Below, piece after piece: positions 25,407 to 34,651 of a stretch of 64,000 nt of DNA. Source of the stretch: Streptomyces sp. HUAS 15-9 (lineage in GTDB: Bacteria; Actinomycetota; Actinomycetes; Streptomycetales; Streptomycetaceae); the NCBI RefSeq assembly GCF_025642155.1, contig NZ_CP106798.1, forward strand, positions 4,960,001-5,024,000, in the 5' to 3' direction. The position numbers and the translations under genes were made by a program. The notes beneath the pieces were generated by a model. It ran no database searches. It had not been told where the DNA came from and worked only from the letters and a program-made list of their open reading frames with translations. Each line of letters starts with the position of its first letter. Within the stretch, counting starts at the first letter, position 1.

Positions 25407-26096
25407 CTACGCCGCTTCCCACCGCCGCAGCGCCGGTGCCACCCGCCGGCGCCCCACCCGGTACAGCCTCTTCGCGCCGCCGCGCACAACCCTCCGTACG
25501 GCCGTCCGCACACGCCCCGAACCGCCCGCTCCCGCCCCGCCCGGCAGCGGACGGCCCCGCTCGTCGAAGCCGTGCCGTTCCAGGACACCGGTGAGATGGA
25601 TCCCGGCACGCTGGGGCGTGTAGTACGGCCGCAGGGGCGGCAGCGGGCCCGCCGCGCGCAGGTCCGCGACCCGAGCGGCGGCGTACGGGTCGGTCTTGCC
25701 GATGCCCTGCGCGGCCGCCCATTCGGCGTGCGGGACGGGCAGCGCCCCGGCGTCCAGGTCGTCCCAGGAGGCGAGGCAGCCGGAGTGGAGGAAGTAGTGG
25801 TTGCCGTGTTTCCCCAAGCTCTCAACTCCGTTCGAGCAGGGGAGACCCCGACCGCGGACGCCGAAGTCGGTGAGGATGGCGGTGGGTATCCCGCGGTGCA
25901 TCGATTCCAGGGCCGCCGTGGAGCTGACCGTGACCAGCAGGTCGGTGCGGTCGAGGACCTCGCCCATGTTGCCGTAGACCAGCTGGAGGTTGGCGGGGGC
26001 GGGCTCGGCAAACATGGGAAGACCGGCACATTCCGCTGAGCGGGCCGTGAGGCCGTCCGGGTTGCCGGGTTGTGCCCGGCCGCCACCGGTGACCGG
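25407..26096 (-). pseudogene. truncated DUF6716-like (glycosyltransferase-fold) protein, C-terminal half
   Basis: The frame encodes LVYGNMGEVLDRTDLLVTVS, STAALESMHRGIPTAILTDF, a KHGNHYFLHSGCLASWDD block and a long basic tail. This corresponds to the C-terminal half of DUF6716-type proteins, which normally run about 400 residues. In frame upstream only ~27 unrelated codons precede a stop at ~26097, and the first ATG (26015) is inside the conserved fold, so the N-terminal half is missing. Probably inactive. The MITE lies at its 3' end and the htdX-like gene begins just beyond the truncation. Confidence 0.6.
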
Positions 26097-26118
26097 TCAT
26101 CCGCTGTTCGCCCCCTGT

Positions 26119-26973
26119 TCACGCGGTGAGCGGGCGCACCTCGCCGGTCACATGGAGGTGCCGCCCGTCGCCGTCGCGCAGCTCGAAGCCGCCCGTGTCG
26201 TCCGCCGCGTACCGCACGGTGCCCGGCAGCAGCACCGGGGCGCGGAACTCCGCCCGCACCCGCACCGCCCGGGGCGTGCCGTGCGCGGCGAGGCAGCGGG
26301 CCACCGTCCACATGCCGTGCGCGATGGCCCGGGGGAAGCCGAAGAGCCGGGCGGTGAGCGGGTGGAGATGGATGGGGTTGCGGTCGCCGGACGCGGCCCC
26401 GTACCGCCGTCCGACGTCCTGCGCGATCCGCCACTCCGCGACGGCGGGCAGCGGCCCCCGCTCGCGGCCGGTCTGCCGGGGTGTGCCGGAGCCGGTCCGG
26501 TGCCGGGCGAGATAGGTGCTCCGCGACTCCCATACGACCTCGCCGCCGCCGCGCACCTCGGTGACGACGGCCGCCTCCGTCCCGCGCCGGTGCGGCGCCA
26601 ACCCGTCGATGTGCGCGGAGAGTTCGTACTCCCCGGTGGCCGCAAGCCCCGAGCGCCGGGTGATCTCTATCGACGTGTGGACCAGGCCGAGCAGCGGCAG
26701 GGGGAAGTCCCGGCCGCTCATCAGTCGCATGGCCAGCGGAAAGCCGAGGACGTGCGGATAGGTCACCGGGAGTGCGTCGTCGCCGGTGGCGAAGCCGCAC
26801 ACCCGCTCGTAGGCGGCCAGCCGGGCCAGGTCGACGCGTACGCCGGGCAGCACCAGCCGGGTGTGCGGGAAGCGGGCGTCGGGCCGGGGCCGCTTGAACG
26901 GCGAGCGCAGGGCGCCCCGGGCGAGCAGGGGCGCGAGGGCGGGGGAGCCGGTGAGGACGACGGCGGTGGACAT
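26119..26973 (-). CDS. double-hotdog MaoC-like (3R)-hydroxyacyl dehydratase, HtdX-like
   Basis: A 284-residue protein with two hotdog halves. The catalytic hydratase-2 motif GDRNPIHLH (~residue 199) is in the C-terminal half. This layout matches mycobacterial HtdX/HtdY, which dehydrate 3-hydroxyacyl-CoA or -ACP. It begins at ATG 26973 after CTGGGGGCC and overlaps the stop of the fabG4-like gene (TGATG). The fabG4-htdX pairing is the usual order, so the two probably act in successive steps on an acyl chain. Confidence 0.85.
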   Translation of the reverse strand: MSTAVVLTGSPALAPLLARGALRSPFKRPRPDARFPHTRLVLPGVRVDLARLAAYERVCGFATGDDALPVTYPHVLGFPLAMRLMSGRDFPLPLLGLVHTSIEITRRSGLAATGEYELSAHIDGLAPHRRGTEAAVVTEVRGGGEVVWESRSTYLARHRTGSGTPRQTGRERGPLPAVAEWRIAQDVGRRYGAASGDRNPIHLHPLTARLFGFPRAIAHGMWTVARCLAAHGTPRAVRVRAEFRAPVLLPGTVRYAADDTGGFELRDGDGRHLHVTGEVRPLTA

Positions 26974-28273
26974 CAGGCCCCCAGCAGGCTCTGGCCGCAG
27001 ACCCGTACGACCTGCCCGTTCACCGCGCCGGAGGCGGGGTGGGCGAGCCAAGCGGTGGTCTCGGCGACGTCGACGGGCAGCCCGCCCTGGGCGAGGGAGT
27101 TCATCCGGCGTCCCGCCTCCCGGACGAGCAGCGGTATCGCGGCGGTCATCCGTGTCTCGATGAAGCCGGGCGCGACCCGTTGACGGTCACCTCGTGCCGG
27201 GCCGCCGCCCGTGGCGCGAGGGACCGCACCAGCCCGACGACCCCGGCCTTGCTCGCGCCGTAGTTCGTCTGCCCCGCGTTGCCGGCGAGCCCGGCGATGG
27301 AGGCCGTGGCCACGATCCGTCCGCCGGGCCGCAGGGCGCCGCTCGCGAGCAGTGCGTCGGTCGTACGGAGCACGCTCCCGAGATTGACCTCCAGCACCGA
27401 ACTCCACCGCTCGGCGGGCATGTTGACCAGCCGTCGGTCCCGGGTGACCCCCGCGTTGTGCACCAGCACGTCCAGCCCGTCGGGCAGCGCGGCCGCGATC
27501 CGCTCACCGGCGTCGGCCGCGGTGATGTCGAGGGCGAGGGCGGTGCCGCCGAGCCGCTCGGCGACCCGGCGCGCGTCGGCTTCGGCGGCGGGCACGTCGA
27601 GTACGACGACCTGGGCCCCGTTTCCGGCCAGCGTCTGGGCGACGGCCTCGCCGATCCCGCGGGCGGCGCCTGTGACCAGTGCGGTGCGCCCGGCGAGCGG
27701 CCGGTCCGGGTCGGAGGGCTCGGTGACCGCACCCTCGCCGACCTCGATCACCTGGCCGCTGACGTAGGCGGACCCGGGGGAGAGCAGGAAGCGCACGGTG
27801 GACTCGGCGGCGGCCGCGTCGGTGAGCCGGACGAGGTTGACGGTGCGGCCGCGCCCGATCTCCTTGCCGAGGGAGCGGGTGAATCCCTCCAGGGCCTGCT
27901 GGGCGGCGGCCTGGTGGTGGTCGGTGGGGTCGAGCGGGGCGCCGAGGACCAGCACACGGCCGCTTCCGGCGATGGACCGGACGACCGGGTGGAGGGCCAA
28001 GTGCACCTCGGCGAGCGTGTCGAGGTCCCGTACACCGGTGGCGTCGAGGACGACGGCTGCGGGGTCGTCGCTGCCCGGGGCGAGTCCCGTGCGGGCCAGG
28101 ACGGGCGCGAGGCCGAGGTCGGACTTTCCCGCGGTGAGATGCAGCAAAGGGCCGGTCAGGGAAGGGGTTCGGCCCGACCGGCGGCTGAGCCGCTCGGGTT
28201 GCGGGAGTCCGAGCCGGCGGGCCAGGAAGCGGCCGGGCGCGGTGCCGGTGAAGCTGAGGTAGCGGTCGGCCAT
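26973..28273 (-). pseudogene. FabG4-like 3-oxoacyl reductase with a single-base frameshift
   Basis: Frame 1 (from ATG 28273) encodes the FabG4-type N-terminal pseudo-Rossmann domain (~200 residues) and a true SDR domain: [27 protein letters not shown], and the catalytic S/Y/K in [12 protein letters not shown] and TNYGASKAG. At about 27180, after EVTVN, one base is missing: the expected AAC-GCG-GTC reads AAC-GG-GTC. The frame ends 10 codons later, while the second frame continues as [18 protein letters not shown] to the normal end at 26973. Either a real mutation or a sequencing error. All catalytic residues precede the shift, but the C-terminal substrate loop is lost. Confidence 0.87.
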
Positions 28274-28306
28274 GTCTCCAACTCCCGCAAGACCGGGTCG
28301 GATTTG

Positions 28307-28336
28307 CTTACTCTGGAGTAAGGTTACCGGAGGTAA
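28307..28336. promoter_or_regulatory. double palindromic operator between fabG4-like and acyl-CoA ligase genes
   Basis: Two adjacent palindromes: CTTACTC-TG-GAGTAAG (28307-28322, perfect) and TTACC-GGA-GGTAA (28324-28336, perfect), 34-63 bp upstream of the fabG4-like start. TTAC(T)...(A)GTAA half sites are typical of TetR-family regulators of lipid genes in actinobacteria. The rest of the 28274-28577 gap shows no gene. The likely regulator is a TetR protein, possibly the one at 23145. Confidence 0.75.
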
Positions 28337-28577
28337 GTCTATGTCATGCCCATCCCGTCAGGAACCTGAACCTCCCTCACGCGACCCACGAGATTGCACA
28401 GCCCCGTCCCCGGACCATTCCCGAAACCGCACAAGCCCGCCACAGAGGCCCCGTACGATCGCCTGCCTGACCAGCGGTAACCCCTGCTTGGAGGAACGGC
28501 CGCTGAACGCCTCGGTGCGCGAGGCACGTACGACATGCAGCAAGCAGTCCGCCGCTGCACGCCCGAGGAGCCGCCCC

Positions 28578-30524
28578 GTGTCCACTCCGTACCCGAACGC
28601 CCCCCTCTCCCTCGGCGCGACGGTCTCGGCGACCGACTACGACGGCGTGCCGGTCCTCGTGGCGCCCGAGACGCGCCGACTCGACGGAGCCGTACGCGAG
28701 GCCTCCGTACCGCCGTTCGCCCCGCCGGTGACGCACGGGTCGCTCGCGGACCTGCCGTTCGACAACGCCCAGGCGGAACCCGGAGCCGTGGTCCTCAGCC
28801 GCAGGACGGAGAGCGGCGACTGGCAGGACGTGACGGCGGTCCGGTTCGCCCAGGAGGTCCTGGCGGTGGCGAAGGGCCTGATCGCGGAGGGGCTGGTACC
28901 GGGCGACCGGATCGCCATCATGGCCAACACGACGTACGAGTGGACCCTGCTCGACTTCGCCGCATGGGCCGCCGGCCTCGTCACCGTCCCCGTCTACCCC
29001 ACCTCGTCGGTCTTCCAGACCCGCTGGATCCTCCAGGACTCGAGCGCGGTGGCCCTCGTCACGGAGACCTCGGCGCAGGCCGCCGCCATCGGCCCCGAAC
29101 TCGAACACCTCCCCGATCTGCGGCACATGTGGGTCATCGACAAGGGCCATGTGCACCGCCTGGCGGAGCTCGGCGCACCGGTCCCGGACGGCGAAGTCGG
29201 CGTACGACGCGGCATGTTGGTCCCCGACACGCTCGCCACCCTCATCTACACCTCCGGCACCACCGGCCGCCCCAAGGGCTGCGCCCTCTCGCACGGCAAC
29301 TTCTTCGCCGAGGTGGACAACGCGATCGAGCTCCTCCACCCCATCTTCAAGGCGAAGTCCGGCGAGGAGGTGTCGGTCCTCCTCTTCCTGCCCATGTCCC
29401 ATGTCTTCGGCCGCATGGTCGCCATCGCCTGCGTCCGGGCCGGGGTACGGCTCGGCCACGCGCCCAGCCTGAGGGCCGAGGACCTGCTCCCGGACCTCGC
29501 CGCCTTCAAGCCGACCTGCCTGCTGACCATCCCCTACATGCTGGAGAAGGTCTTCAACACCGCCCGCGCCAAGGCGGAGGCAGGCGGCCGCGCGTCGACC
29601 TTCGACCGGGCGGCGTCGGTGGCGCGGCGCTACGGCGAGGCGCTGGAGGCCCGGCAGACCGGCACCGGCAACGGCCCGAGCCGCTCCCTGAAGACCGCCC
29701 GCTCCTTCTACGACCCCCTGGTCTACCGCCGGATCCGCACCGCGATGGGCGGCCGGGTCAAGTACGCCATCTGCGGCGGCTCCCCGCTGGGCCGCCGGCT
29801 CGCCGCCTTCTACGCCGGCGCGGGCATCGAGATCTTCGAGGGCTACGGGCTGACGGAGACGACGGGCGCCTCGACCGTGACCCCGCCTCTGAAGCCCCGC
29901 CTGGGAACGGTGGGCTGGCCGCTGCCCGGCACCAGGGTGCGCATCGCGGCGGACGGCGAGATCCTCATCTCCGGCGACCATGTGCTGCGCGGCTACTGGG
30001 ACCCTCAGGCGGGCGGGGTCGTCCCCGCGACCCGCGACGGCTGGCTGGCCACCGGCGACATCGGCGAGCTGGACGACGAGGGCTATCTGACCATCACCGG
30101 CCGCAAGAAGGAGCTGCTCATCACGGCGGGCGGCAAGTCGGTGGCACCCGCCCCGCTGGAAAACTGGCTTCGCTCCCACCCCCTGATCTCCCAGTGCATG
30201 CTCGTCGGCGACGCCCGCCCCTATGTCACCGCCCTGTTCACCCTCGACCTCGACGGCATCACCCACTGGCGCCAGATGAACGGCAAGCATCCCGTCCCGC
30301 CGGAACTCCTCGTGGACGACCCCGGGTTGAGGGCGTTGCTGCAACGGGCGGTGGACGAGGCGAACCGGCTGGTCTCCCGCCCCGAGTCGATCAGAAAGTT
30401 CGCGGTGCTCCCGGTCGACCTCACGGAGGAGGCGGGCCATCTGACCCCGTCGATGAAGCTGCGCCGGGGGGCGGTCATGCGCGACTTCTCGGCGCAGGTC
30501 GAGGAGCTGTACGGCGGGGCGTAG
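28578..30524 (+). CDS. fadD: long-chain acyl-CoA synthetase (AMP-binding)
   Basis: A 648-residue adenylate-forming enzyme that activates fatty acids with ATP and CoA. The P-loop-like motif YTSGTTGRPKG is near residue 230, followed by GYGLTETTGAS (~425), TGDIGELDDEGYL (~493) and a GRKKELLITAGGKSVAP hinge. GTG at 28578 is chosen because GAGGAG lies 8 bases upstream and the conserved sequence begins there; the upstream in-frame extension is not conserved in character. Divergent from the fabG4-like gene across a palindromic operator. Confidence 0.88.
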   Translation: MSTPYPNAPLSLGATVSATDYDGVPVLVAPETRRLDGAVREASVPPFAPPVTHGSLADLPFDNAQAEPGAVVLSRRTESGDWQDVTAVRFAQEVLAVAKGLIAEGLVPGDRIAIMANTTYEWTLLDFAAWAAGLVTVPVYPTSSVFQTRWILQDSSAVALVTETSAQAAAIGPELEHLPDLRHMWVIDKGHVHRLAELGAPVPDGEVGVRRGMLVPDTLATLIYTSGTTGRPKGCALSHGNFFAEVDNAIELLHPIFKAKSGEEVSVLLFLPMSHVFGRMVAIACVRAGVRLGHAPSLRAEDLLPDLAAFKPTCLLTIPYMLEKVFNTARAKAEAGGRASTFDRAASVARRYGEALEARQTGTGNGPSRSLKTARSFYDPLVYRRIRTAMGGRVKYAICGGSPLGRRLAAFYAGAGIEIFEGYGLTETTGASTVTPPLKPRLGTVGWPLPGTRVRIAADGEILISGDHVLRGYWDPQAGGVVPATRDGWLATGDIGELDDEGYLTITGRKKELLITAGGKSVAPAPLENWLRSHPLISQCMLVGDARPYVTALFTLDLDGITHWRQMNGKHPVPPELLVDDPGLRALLQRAVDEANRLVSRPESIRKFAVLPVDLTEEAGHLTPSMKLRRGAVMRDFSAQVEELYGGA

Positions 30525-30663
30525 GGCCCCTGGCCCGTCCGGTCGTGTGCGGCGGGCTCATCCGACCGCTCCAGCCCGCTTAGCCCACCTGGGCCCATGT
30601 GCCGGTGCAGATCACGGGTCCGGGAGTTCTCCCGTGCTTCCATCGCGCCAGGAGGCATATGAG

Positions 30664-31716
30664 ATGACTGACGACCGACAGCAGCATGCCGACCCCAGAC
30701 CGACAGCGTCCCGGCGTCGCGTGCTGGCCACCGCCGCCCTCGCGCCCGTACTGACCGGAGTGATCGGGGCGATCGGGGCGGTCCCCCCCGCCCGCGCCGC
30801 GACCGCCGGCCCGGGGGCCGAGCCGGTCCACACCCCCGTCCCGCCGGTGATGACCGACCTCGCCGACTGGGCGGACGTGGGCGCGGCCCTCGGCGCACCG
30901 GGCGGCATGAAGCGGTTCATGTACCACACGCCCCTGCTGCGCCGGGACCTCCATGTGGTCTCCCGGGGCATCAGGGTCGCCCCCGCGCTCGCCCTGGGCA
31001 CCCATGTGTCCTTCGTCCGGTACGCCGACGGCAGCTCGCTCCTCATGGGCGACGCGGTGGTCACCGAGCGCGAACTCCAGCCGTTCAGCGACGCCCTGCA
31101 CGAGCACGGGATCGGGCAGACCGCGATCCACAAGCATCTGCTGGCCCAGCGGCCCGACGTCTGGTGGTGCCACCTCCACGCCCACAGCACCGACCCGGTG
31201 ACCGTCGCCCGCGGTCTGCGTGCCGCCCTGGACCGCACCGCCACCCCGTTCCCGAAGACCAATGCCGCCTTCGCCGCGCCCCCCGTCATGCCCTTCGCCC
31301 CACCCTTCGACCTGGACACCGCGGCCATCGACGCCGCGCTCGGGGTGAAGGGCACCGCCGACAGCGGCGTCTACCAGAGCACGTTCGTCCGCAGGGAGAC
31401 CATCACCGACGGCCATCTCCTCCTGCCCCCGGGCCTCGGCTCGACCACCTCGTTCAACTTCCAGTCGCTCGGCCACGGCCGGGCCGCGATCAGCGGCGAC
31501 TTCGCCGTGATCGCCGACGAGGTCCAAGGCGTCCTCGCCGGGCTCCGGCGCGGGGGCGCCGACCTCGTCGAGCTCCACCACCACAACCTCACCGACCAGC
31601 CCCGCCTGTTCTTCGTCCACTACTGGGCCGTCGGCGACGCCGTGAACCTGGCGCGCCGCCTGCGTCCCGTCGTGGACGCCACCAATGTCGCGCCGATGAA
31701 GGGGACCGGTTCCTGA
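30664..31716 (+). CDS. Tat-exported DUF1259 (LpqO/LppY-like) protein
   Basis: A 350-residue exported protein with a twin-arginine-like start (ASRRRVLATAALAPVL) and cleavage near PARAA. The mature part contains two DUF1259-like halves: HEHGIGQTAIHKHL with WCHLHAH in the first, and LVELHHHNLTDQPRLFFVHY with WAVGDAVNLAR in the second. The His-rich blocks suggest metal binding, inferred only. ATG at 30664 follows AGGAGG; an earlier ATG hits a stop. Its TGA overlaps the ATG of the P450 gene, so the two are coupled. Confidence 0.82.
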   Translation: MTDDRQQHADPRPTASRRRVLATAALAPVLTGVIGAIGAVPPARAATAGPGAEPVHTPVPPVMTDLADWADVGAALGAPGGMKRFMYHTPLLRRDLHVVSRGIRVAPALALGTHVSFVRYADGSSLLMGDAVVTERELQPFSDALHEHGIGQTAIHKHLLAQRPDVWWCHLHAHSTDPVTVARGLRAALDRTATPFPKTNAAFAAPPVMPFAPPFDLDTAAIDAALGVKGTADSGVYQSTFVRRETITDGHLLLPPGLGSTTSFNFQSLGHGRAAISGDFAVIADEVQGVLAGLRRGGADLVELHHHNLTDQPRLFFVHYWAVGDAVNLARRLRPVVDATNVAPMKGTGS

Positions 31717-32927
31717 TGAGCACCAGCGACGAGTCGATCACCTGCCCGTTCGACTACAGCGACGCCCTCGACTTCGATCCCGAGCTCGCGGCCATCATGG
31801 AACGCGACTCCCTCACCCGCATCCGGCTCCCGTACGGTGACGCCGGCGCCTGGCTGGTCACCGGCTTCCGCTCGGTCCAGCAGGTCTGCTCCGACCAGCG
31901 CTTCAGCCGGGCGCAGATCATGGGCCGCGACTATCCCCGGATGACACCGGAGCCCATCGTCTCCCCCGAGTCCATCAACGTCATGGACCCACCGCACAGC
32001 AGCCGCGTACGGCGCCTGGCGTCCCAGGCGTTCACCCAGCAGCAGGTCGACGGGATGCGGGAGCGGATCGTCCTGCTCGCGGACTCCCTGCTCGACGAGA
32101 TGGCACAGCAGGGACCGCCGGCGGACCTGGTGCAGCATTTGTCGAACCCGTTCCCCCAGCACACGATCCTCCATCTGCTCGGGATCCCCCGCGACGAGTG
32201 GTCCCGGATGCGCGAGCAGGTCCACCGGCTCCTGGTCACCGGCGCGGACAACAGGGCGGCGGCGGCCAAGGTCAAGACCGATCTGACGGACTACTTCGGC
32301 GCCATGGTCGAGCAGCGCCGCCGCACCCCCGGCAACGACATCATCAGCTCGATGGCCGCCGCGCGGGAGGGCGAGGACCAGCTCAACGACAGGGAACTGG
32401 CCGTCATGACCCTGACCCTGGTGCTCAGCGGGCAGGACACGGCCACCTGCCAGATCAGCAACATCGTGTATCTGCTGCTGACCCGGCCCGAGCTGGCGGA
32501 CTATCTGCGGCGGCGCCAGGACAACCTGACGGACGCGATCCACGAGATGCTCCGGTACATCCCGTTCCGCAAGGGGGTAGGCATCCCCCGGGTGGCGCTG
32601 GAGGACGTCGAGATGGACGGCGTGCGGATCCGGGCGGGCGAGTTCGTCCATGTGTCGTACCTGGCGGCCAACCGGGACCCGGTGCGCTATCCGGAACCCC
32701 ATGTCATCGATCCCGACCTGCCAGGCCGCAACGCCCCCCATATGACCTTCGGCTGGGGCGGCCACCGGTGCATCGCCGTCCCCCTGGCGATGGCGGAGCT
32801 GGAGGTGGCGATCGGACGGCTGCTGGCACGCTTCCCCGAGCTGCGGCTGGCGGTGGCGCCGGAGGAGGTGCGCTGGGACACGGAGACGATCCGGCGGTTC
32901 CCCATCGAGCTGCCGGTGGCCTGGTGA
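31716..32927 (+). CDS. cytochrome P450
   Basis: A 403-residue class I bacterial P450. Motifs: I-helix LVLSGQDTATCQ (~residue 240), ExxR in HEMLRYIP (~275) and haem motif FGWGGHRCIA (~345) with the Cys ligand. The glycine normally two residues after the Cys is alanine. No ferredoxin is adjacent. It is translationally coupled to the exported DUF1259 protein and lies near a LysR gene and a KstD-like flavoprotein. The substrate is unknown; a hydrophobic or steroid-like compound is a guess from context. Confidence 0.9.
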   Translation: MSTSDESITCPFDYSDALDFDPELAAIMERDSLTRIRLPYGDAGAWLVTGFRSVQQVCSDQRFSRAQIMGRDYPRMTPEPIVSPESINVMDPPHSSRVRRLASQAFTQQQVDGMRERIVLLADSLLDEMAQQGPPADLVQHLSNPFPQHTILHLLGIPRDEWSRMREQVHRLLVTGADNRAAAAKVKTDLTDYFGAMVEQRRRTPGNDIISSMAAAREGEDQLNDRELAVMTLTLVLSGQDTATCQISNIVYLLLTRPELADYLRRRQDNLTDAIHEMLRYIPFRKGVGIPRVALEDVEMDGVRIRAGEFVHVSYLAANRDPVRYPEPHVIDPDLPGRNAPHMTFGWGGHRCIAVPLAMAELEVAIGRLLARFPELRLAVAPEEVRWDTETIRRFPIELPVAW

Positions 32928-32955
32928 GGTGAGGGCCGCGAGGGTTCGGGGCGCG

Positions 32956-32984
32956 GGGGTTCGGGCGTGCATCGCCCGGACCCC
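32956..32984. terminator. convergent terminator between P450 and LysR genes
   Basis: Arms GGGGTTCGGGCG (32956-32967) and CGCCCGGACCCC (32973-32984) with one mismatch and a 5-nt loop, immediately before the LysR stop. It probably serves both strands. Confidence 0.65.
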
Positions 32985-33881
32985 TCACGCCGCCTGGGCG
33001 CGAGCGCTCTCGACGACCGTGTCCGCGAATGCGCGGGCCGGTGGGCCGAGGGCGTCCCAGCGGCGTACCGCCCAGCCGACCGGCAGCGGGCGCAGACCGG
33101 GCAGCGGAATCAGCCGTAGCCGGCCGGAGCCGGGGACGGCGAGCCCCGGCAGGGCGGGGACGACCGCGCGTCCCACGCCGAGTTCCGCCAGCAGGAGGGC
33201 CGTGTCCCAGTCGGCGACGCTGGTGTCGTAGGCGAAGCGCACCCCCGACTCCGCGCACGCGGCCTCCAGATGGGCGGCGGACGCGGAGTTCGGCGGAAGC
33301 CGGATCGGGCGTACGTCCGTCAGCTCACCGGCGGCCAGGGACGAGCGTTCCGCCAGCGGATCGTCCGCCCGTACCGCCAGCACCCACGGGAGTTCCACCA
33401 CCGCCCGCTGCTCGATCCCCCGCACCGGCGGCCCGAGGGTTATCCAGGCCAGGTCCAGCGTGCCGTCGGCCAGCGCGTCGAGGCTGCCGCGCCCCGAACT
33501 GACCGTACGGAACTCCAGGTTGACCTTCGGATGGCGACGGCGGAAGGTGACCACCGCTTCCGACATGAAGTGCCGTACGGTCGTCGCCCCGGTCGCCACG
33601 CGCACATACCCGCTGTGCCCGTCGACCAGATCCCGCAACTGCCGTACGGCGAGGTCGAGTCCGAAGATCCCCTCGGCGGCCGCGGCCTCGAGTATCCGTC
33701 CCGCCTGCGTGGGCACGACCCCGCGCGGCTGTCGCTCCAGCAGCGCCACCCTGGTCTCCCGCTCCAGGCGTTTGACGTGCTGGCTCACGGCCGACTGCGT
33801 ACACCCGAGATCCCGGGCCACCGCGCTCAGGCTCCCGGCCCGGCACACGGCCACGAACACACGCAGGTCGTCGAGGGTCAC
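32985..33881 (-). CDS. LysR-family transcriptional regulator
   Basis: A 298-residue regulator: N-terminal helix-turn-helix (TLDDLRVFVAVCRAGSLSAV, then ARDLGCTQSAVSQHVKRLE) and a substrate-binding domain. GTG at 33881 is chosen at the conserved start; TTG at 33890 is possible. It is convergent with the P450 operon and divergent from the DUF6817 and KstD-like genes, so it is the best local candidate for regulating either. Confidence 0.87.
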   Translation of the reverse strand: MTLDDLRVFVAVCRAGSLSAVARDLGCTQSAVSQHVKRLERETRVALLERQPRGVVPTQAGRILEAAAAEGIFGLDLAVRQLRDLVDGHSGYVRVATGATTVRHFMSEAVVTFRRRHPKVNLEFRTVSSGRGSLDALADGTLDLAWITLGPPVRGIEQRAVVELPWVLAVRADDPLAERSSLAAGELTDVRPIRLPPNSASAAHLEAACAESGVRFAYDTSVADWDTALLLAELGVGRAVVPALPGLAVPGSGRLRLIPLPGLRPLPVGWAVRRWDALGPPARAFADTVVESARAQAA

Positions 33882-34039
33882 AACATCCAAGCTAGCACTT
33901 GGAGTTGGTGACAAATCCCAAGGATTGACTGGAATACGGGGTGAGGACGAAGCTCTTCTCCGGGCCCAGGCGGCAACCCGCTCCTCCCCCGGGAAGAGGA
34001 GCGGGTGCCGACCCCCTCTTGCCGAACGGGAGACGGCGC

Positions 34040-34585
34040 ATGGACGACCGGACGGTGGCGCAAGCACGGAAGTTTCTGGGGCAGTTGGGCGTCGGCACCG
34101 TCCCGCACCCGGGCGGCACCCTCCTCGCCCACCTCGACCGGGTACGGGAGCGACTGGCCGTCTGGGGTGCCCGCCCCGCCCTCCGGCTGGCCGGCCTGTG
34201 CCATGCCGCCTACGGCACCGACGGCTTTCCCTCCGCGCTGCTCCCGCTGGAGCGCCGCCCCGAACTCACGACGGTGATCGGCACCGAAGCCGAGGCGATC
34301 GTGTACTTCTACGCGAGCTGCGACCGCAAGGCCACCTATCCGACCCTCACGGACCACAACTCCCCCTTCCGGGACCGCTTCACGCACGGCACCCTGCGCC
34401 CCGCCCCCGGCCTGCTGCGGGACTTCGCCGAGCTCACCGCCGCCAACGAACTCGACCTCGCCCGCCGCGACCCCGCCTTCCGTGCGACGTACGGCCTCGA
34501 TCTGCTCGCCCTCTTCACCCGCTGGCGCGCCCTGCTGAGCGAGCCGGCCCGGCAGGACTGCCTGGAGGTGCTGGCCGACGCGTAG
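34040..34585 (+). CDS. DUF6817-type protein
   Basis: A 181-residue cytosolic protein with HPGGTLLAHLDRVRERLAVW, a LCHAAYGTDGFP block and EAEAIVYFYASCDRKATYP. The spaced histidines at both ends of a helical core suggest an HD-like metal site, which is consistent with DUF6817 as I recall it. The activity is unknown. It is followed after 66 bp by the KstD-like gene and probably shares its transcript. Confidence 0.65.
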   Translation: MDDRTVAQARKFLGQLGVGTVPHPGGTLLAHLDRVRERLAVWGARPALRLAGLCHAAYGTDGFPSALLPLERRPELTTVIGTEAEAIVYFYASCDRKATYPTLTDHNSPFRDRFTHGTLRPAPGLLRDFAELTAANELDLARRDPAFRATYGLDLLALFTRWRALLSEPARQDCLEVLADA

Positions 34586-34651
34586 CCCTTGACTTCACAA
34601 GACCTTCGCGCGACATTCCGGTCCCCCGAACCCGCCTCGGAGGGACCTGCC

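Noticed and set aside
28272..28577. N-terminal extension of the acyl-CoA ligase from 28272
   Set aside because: It crosses the palindromic operator and lacks conserved sequence; GTG 28578 has a good ribosome-binding site.
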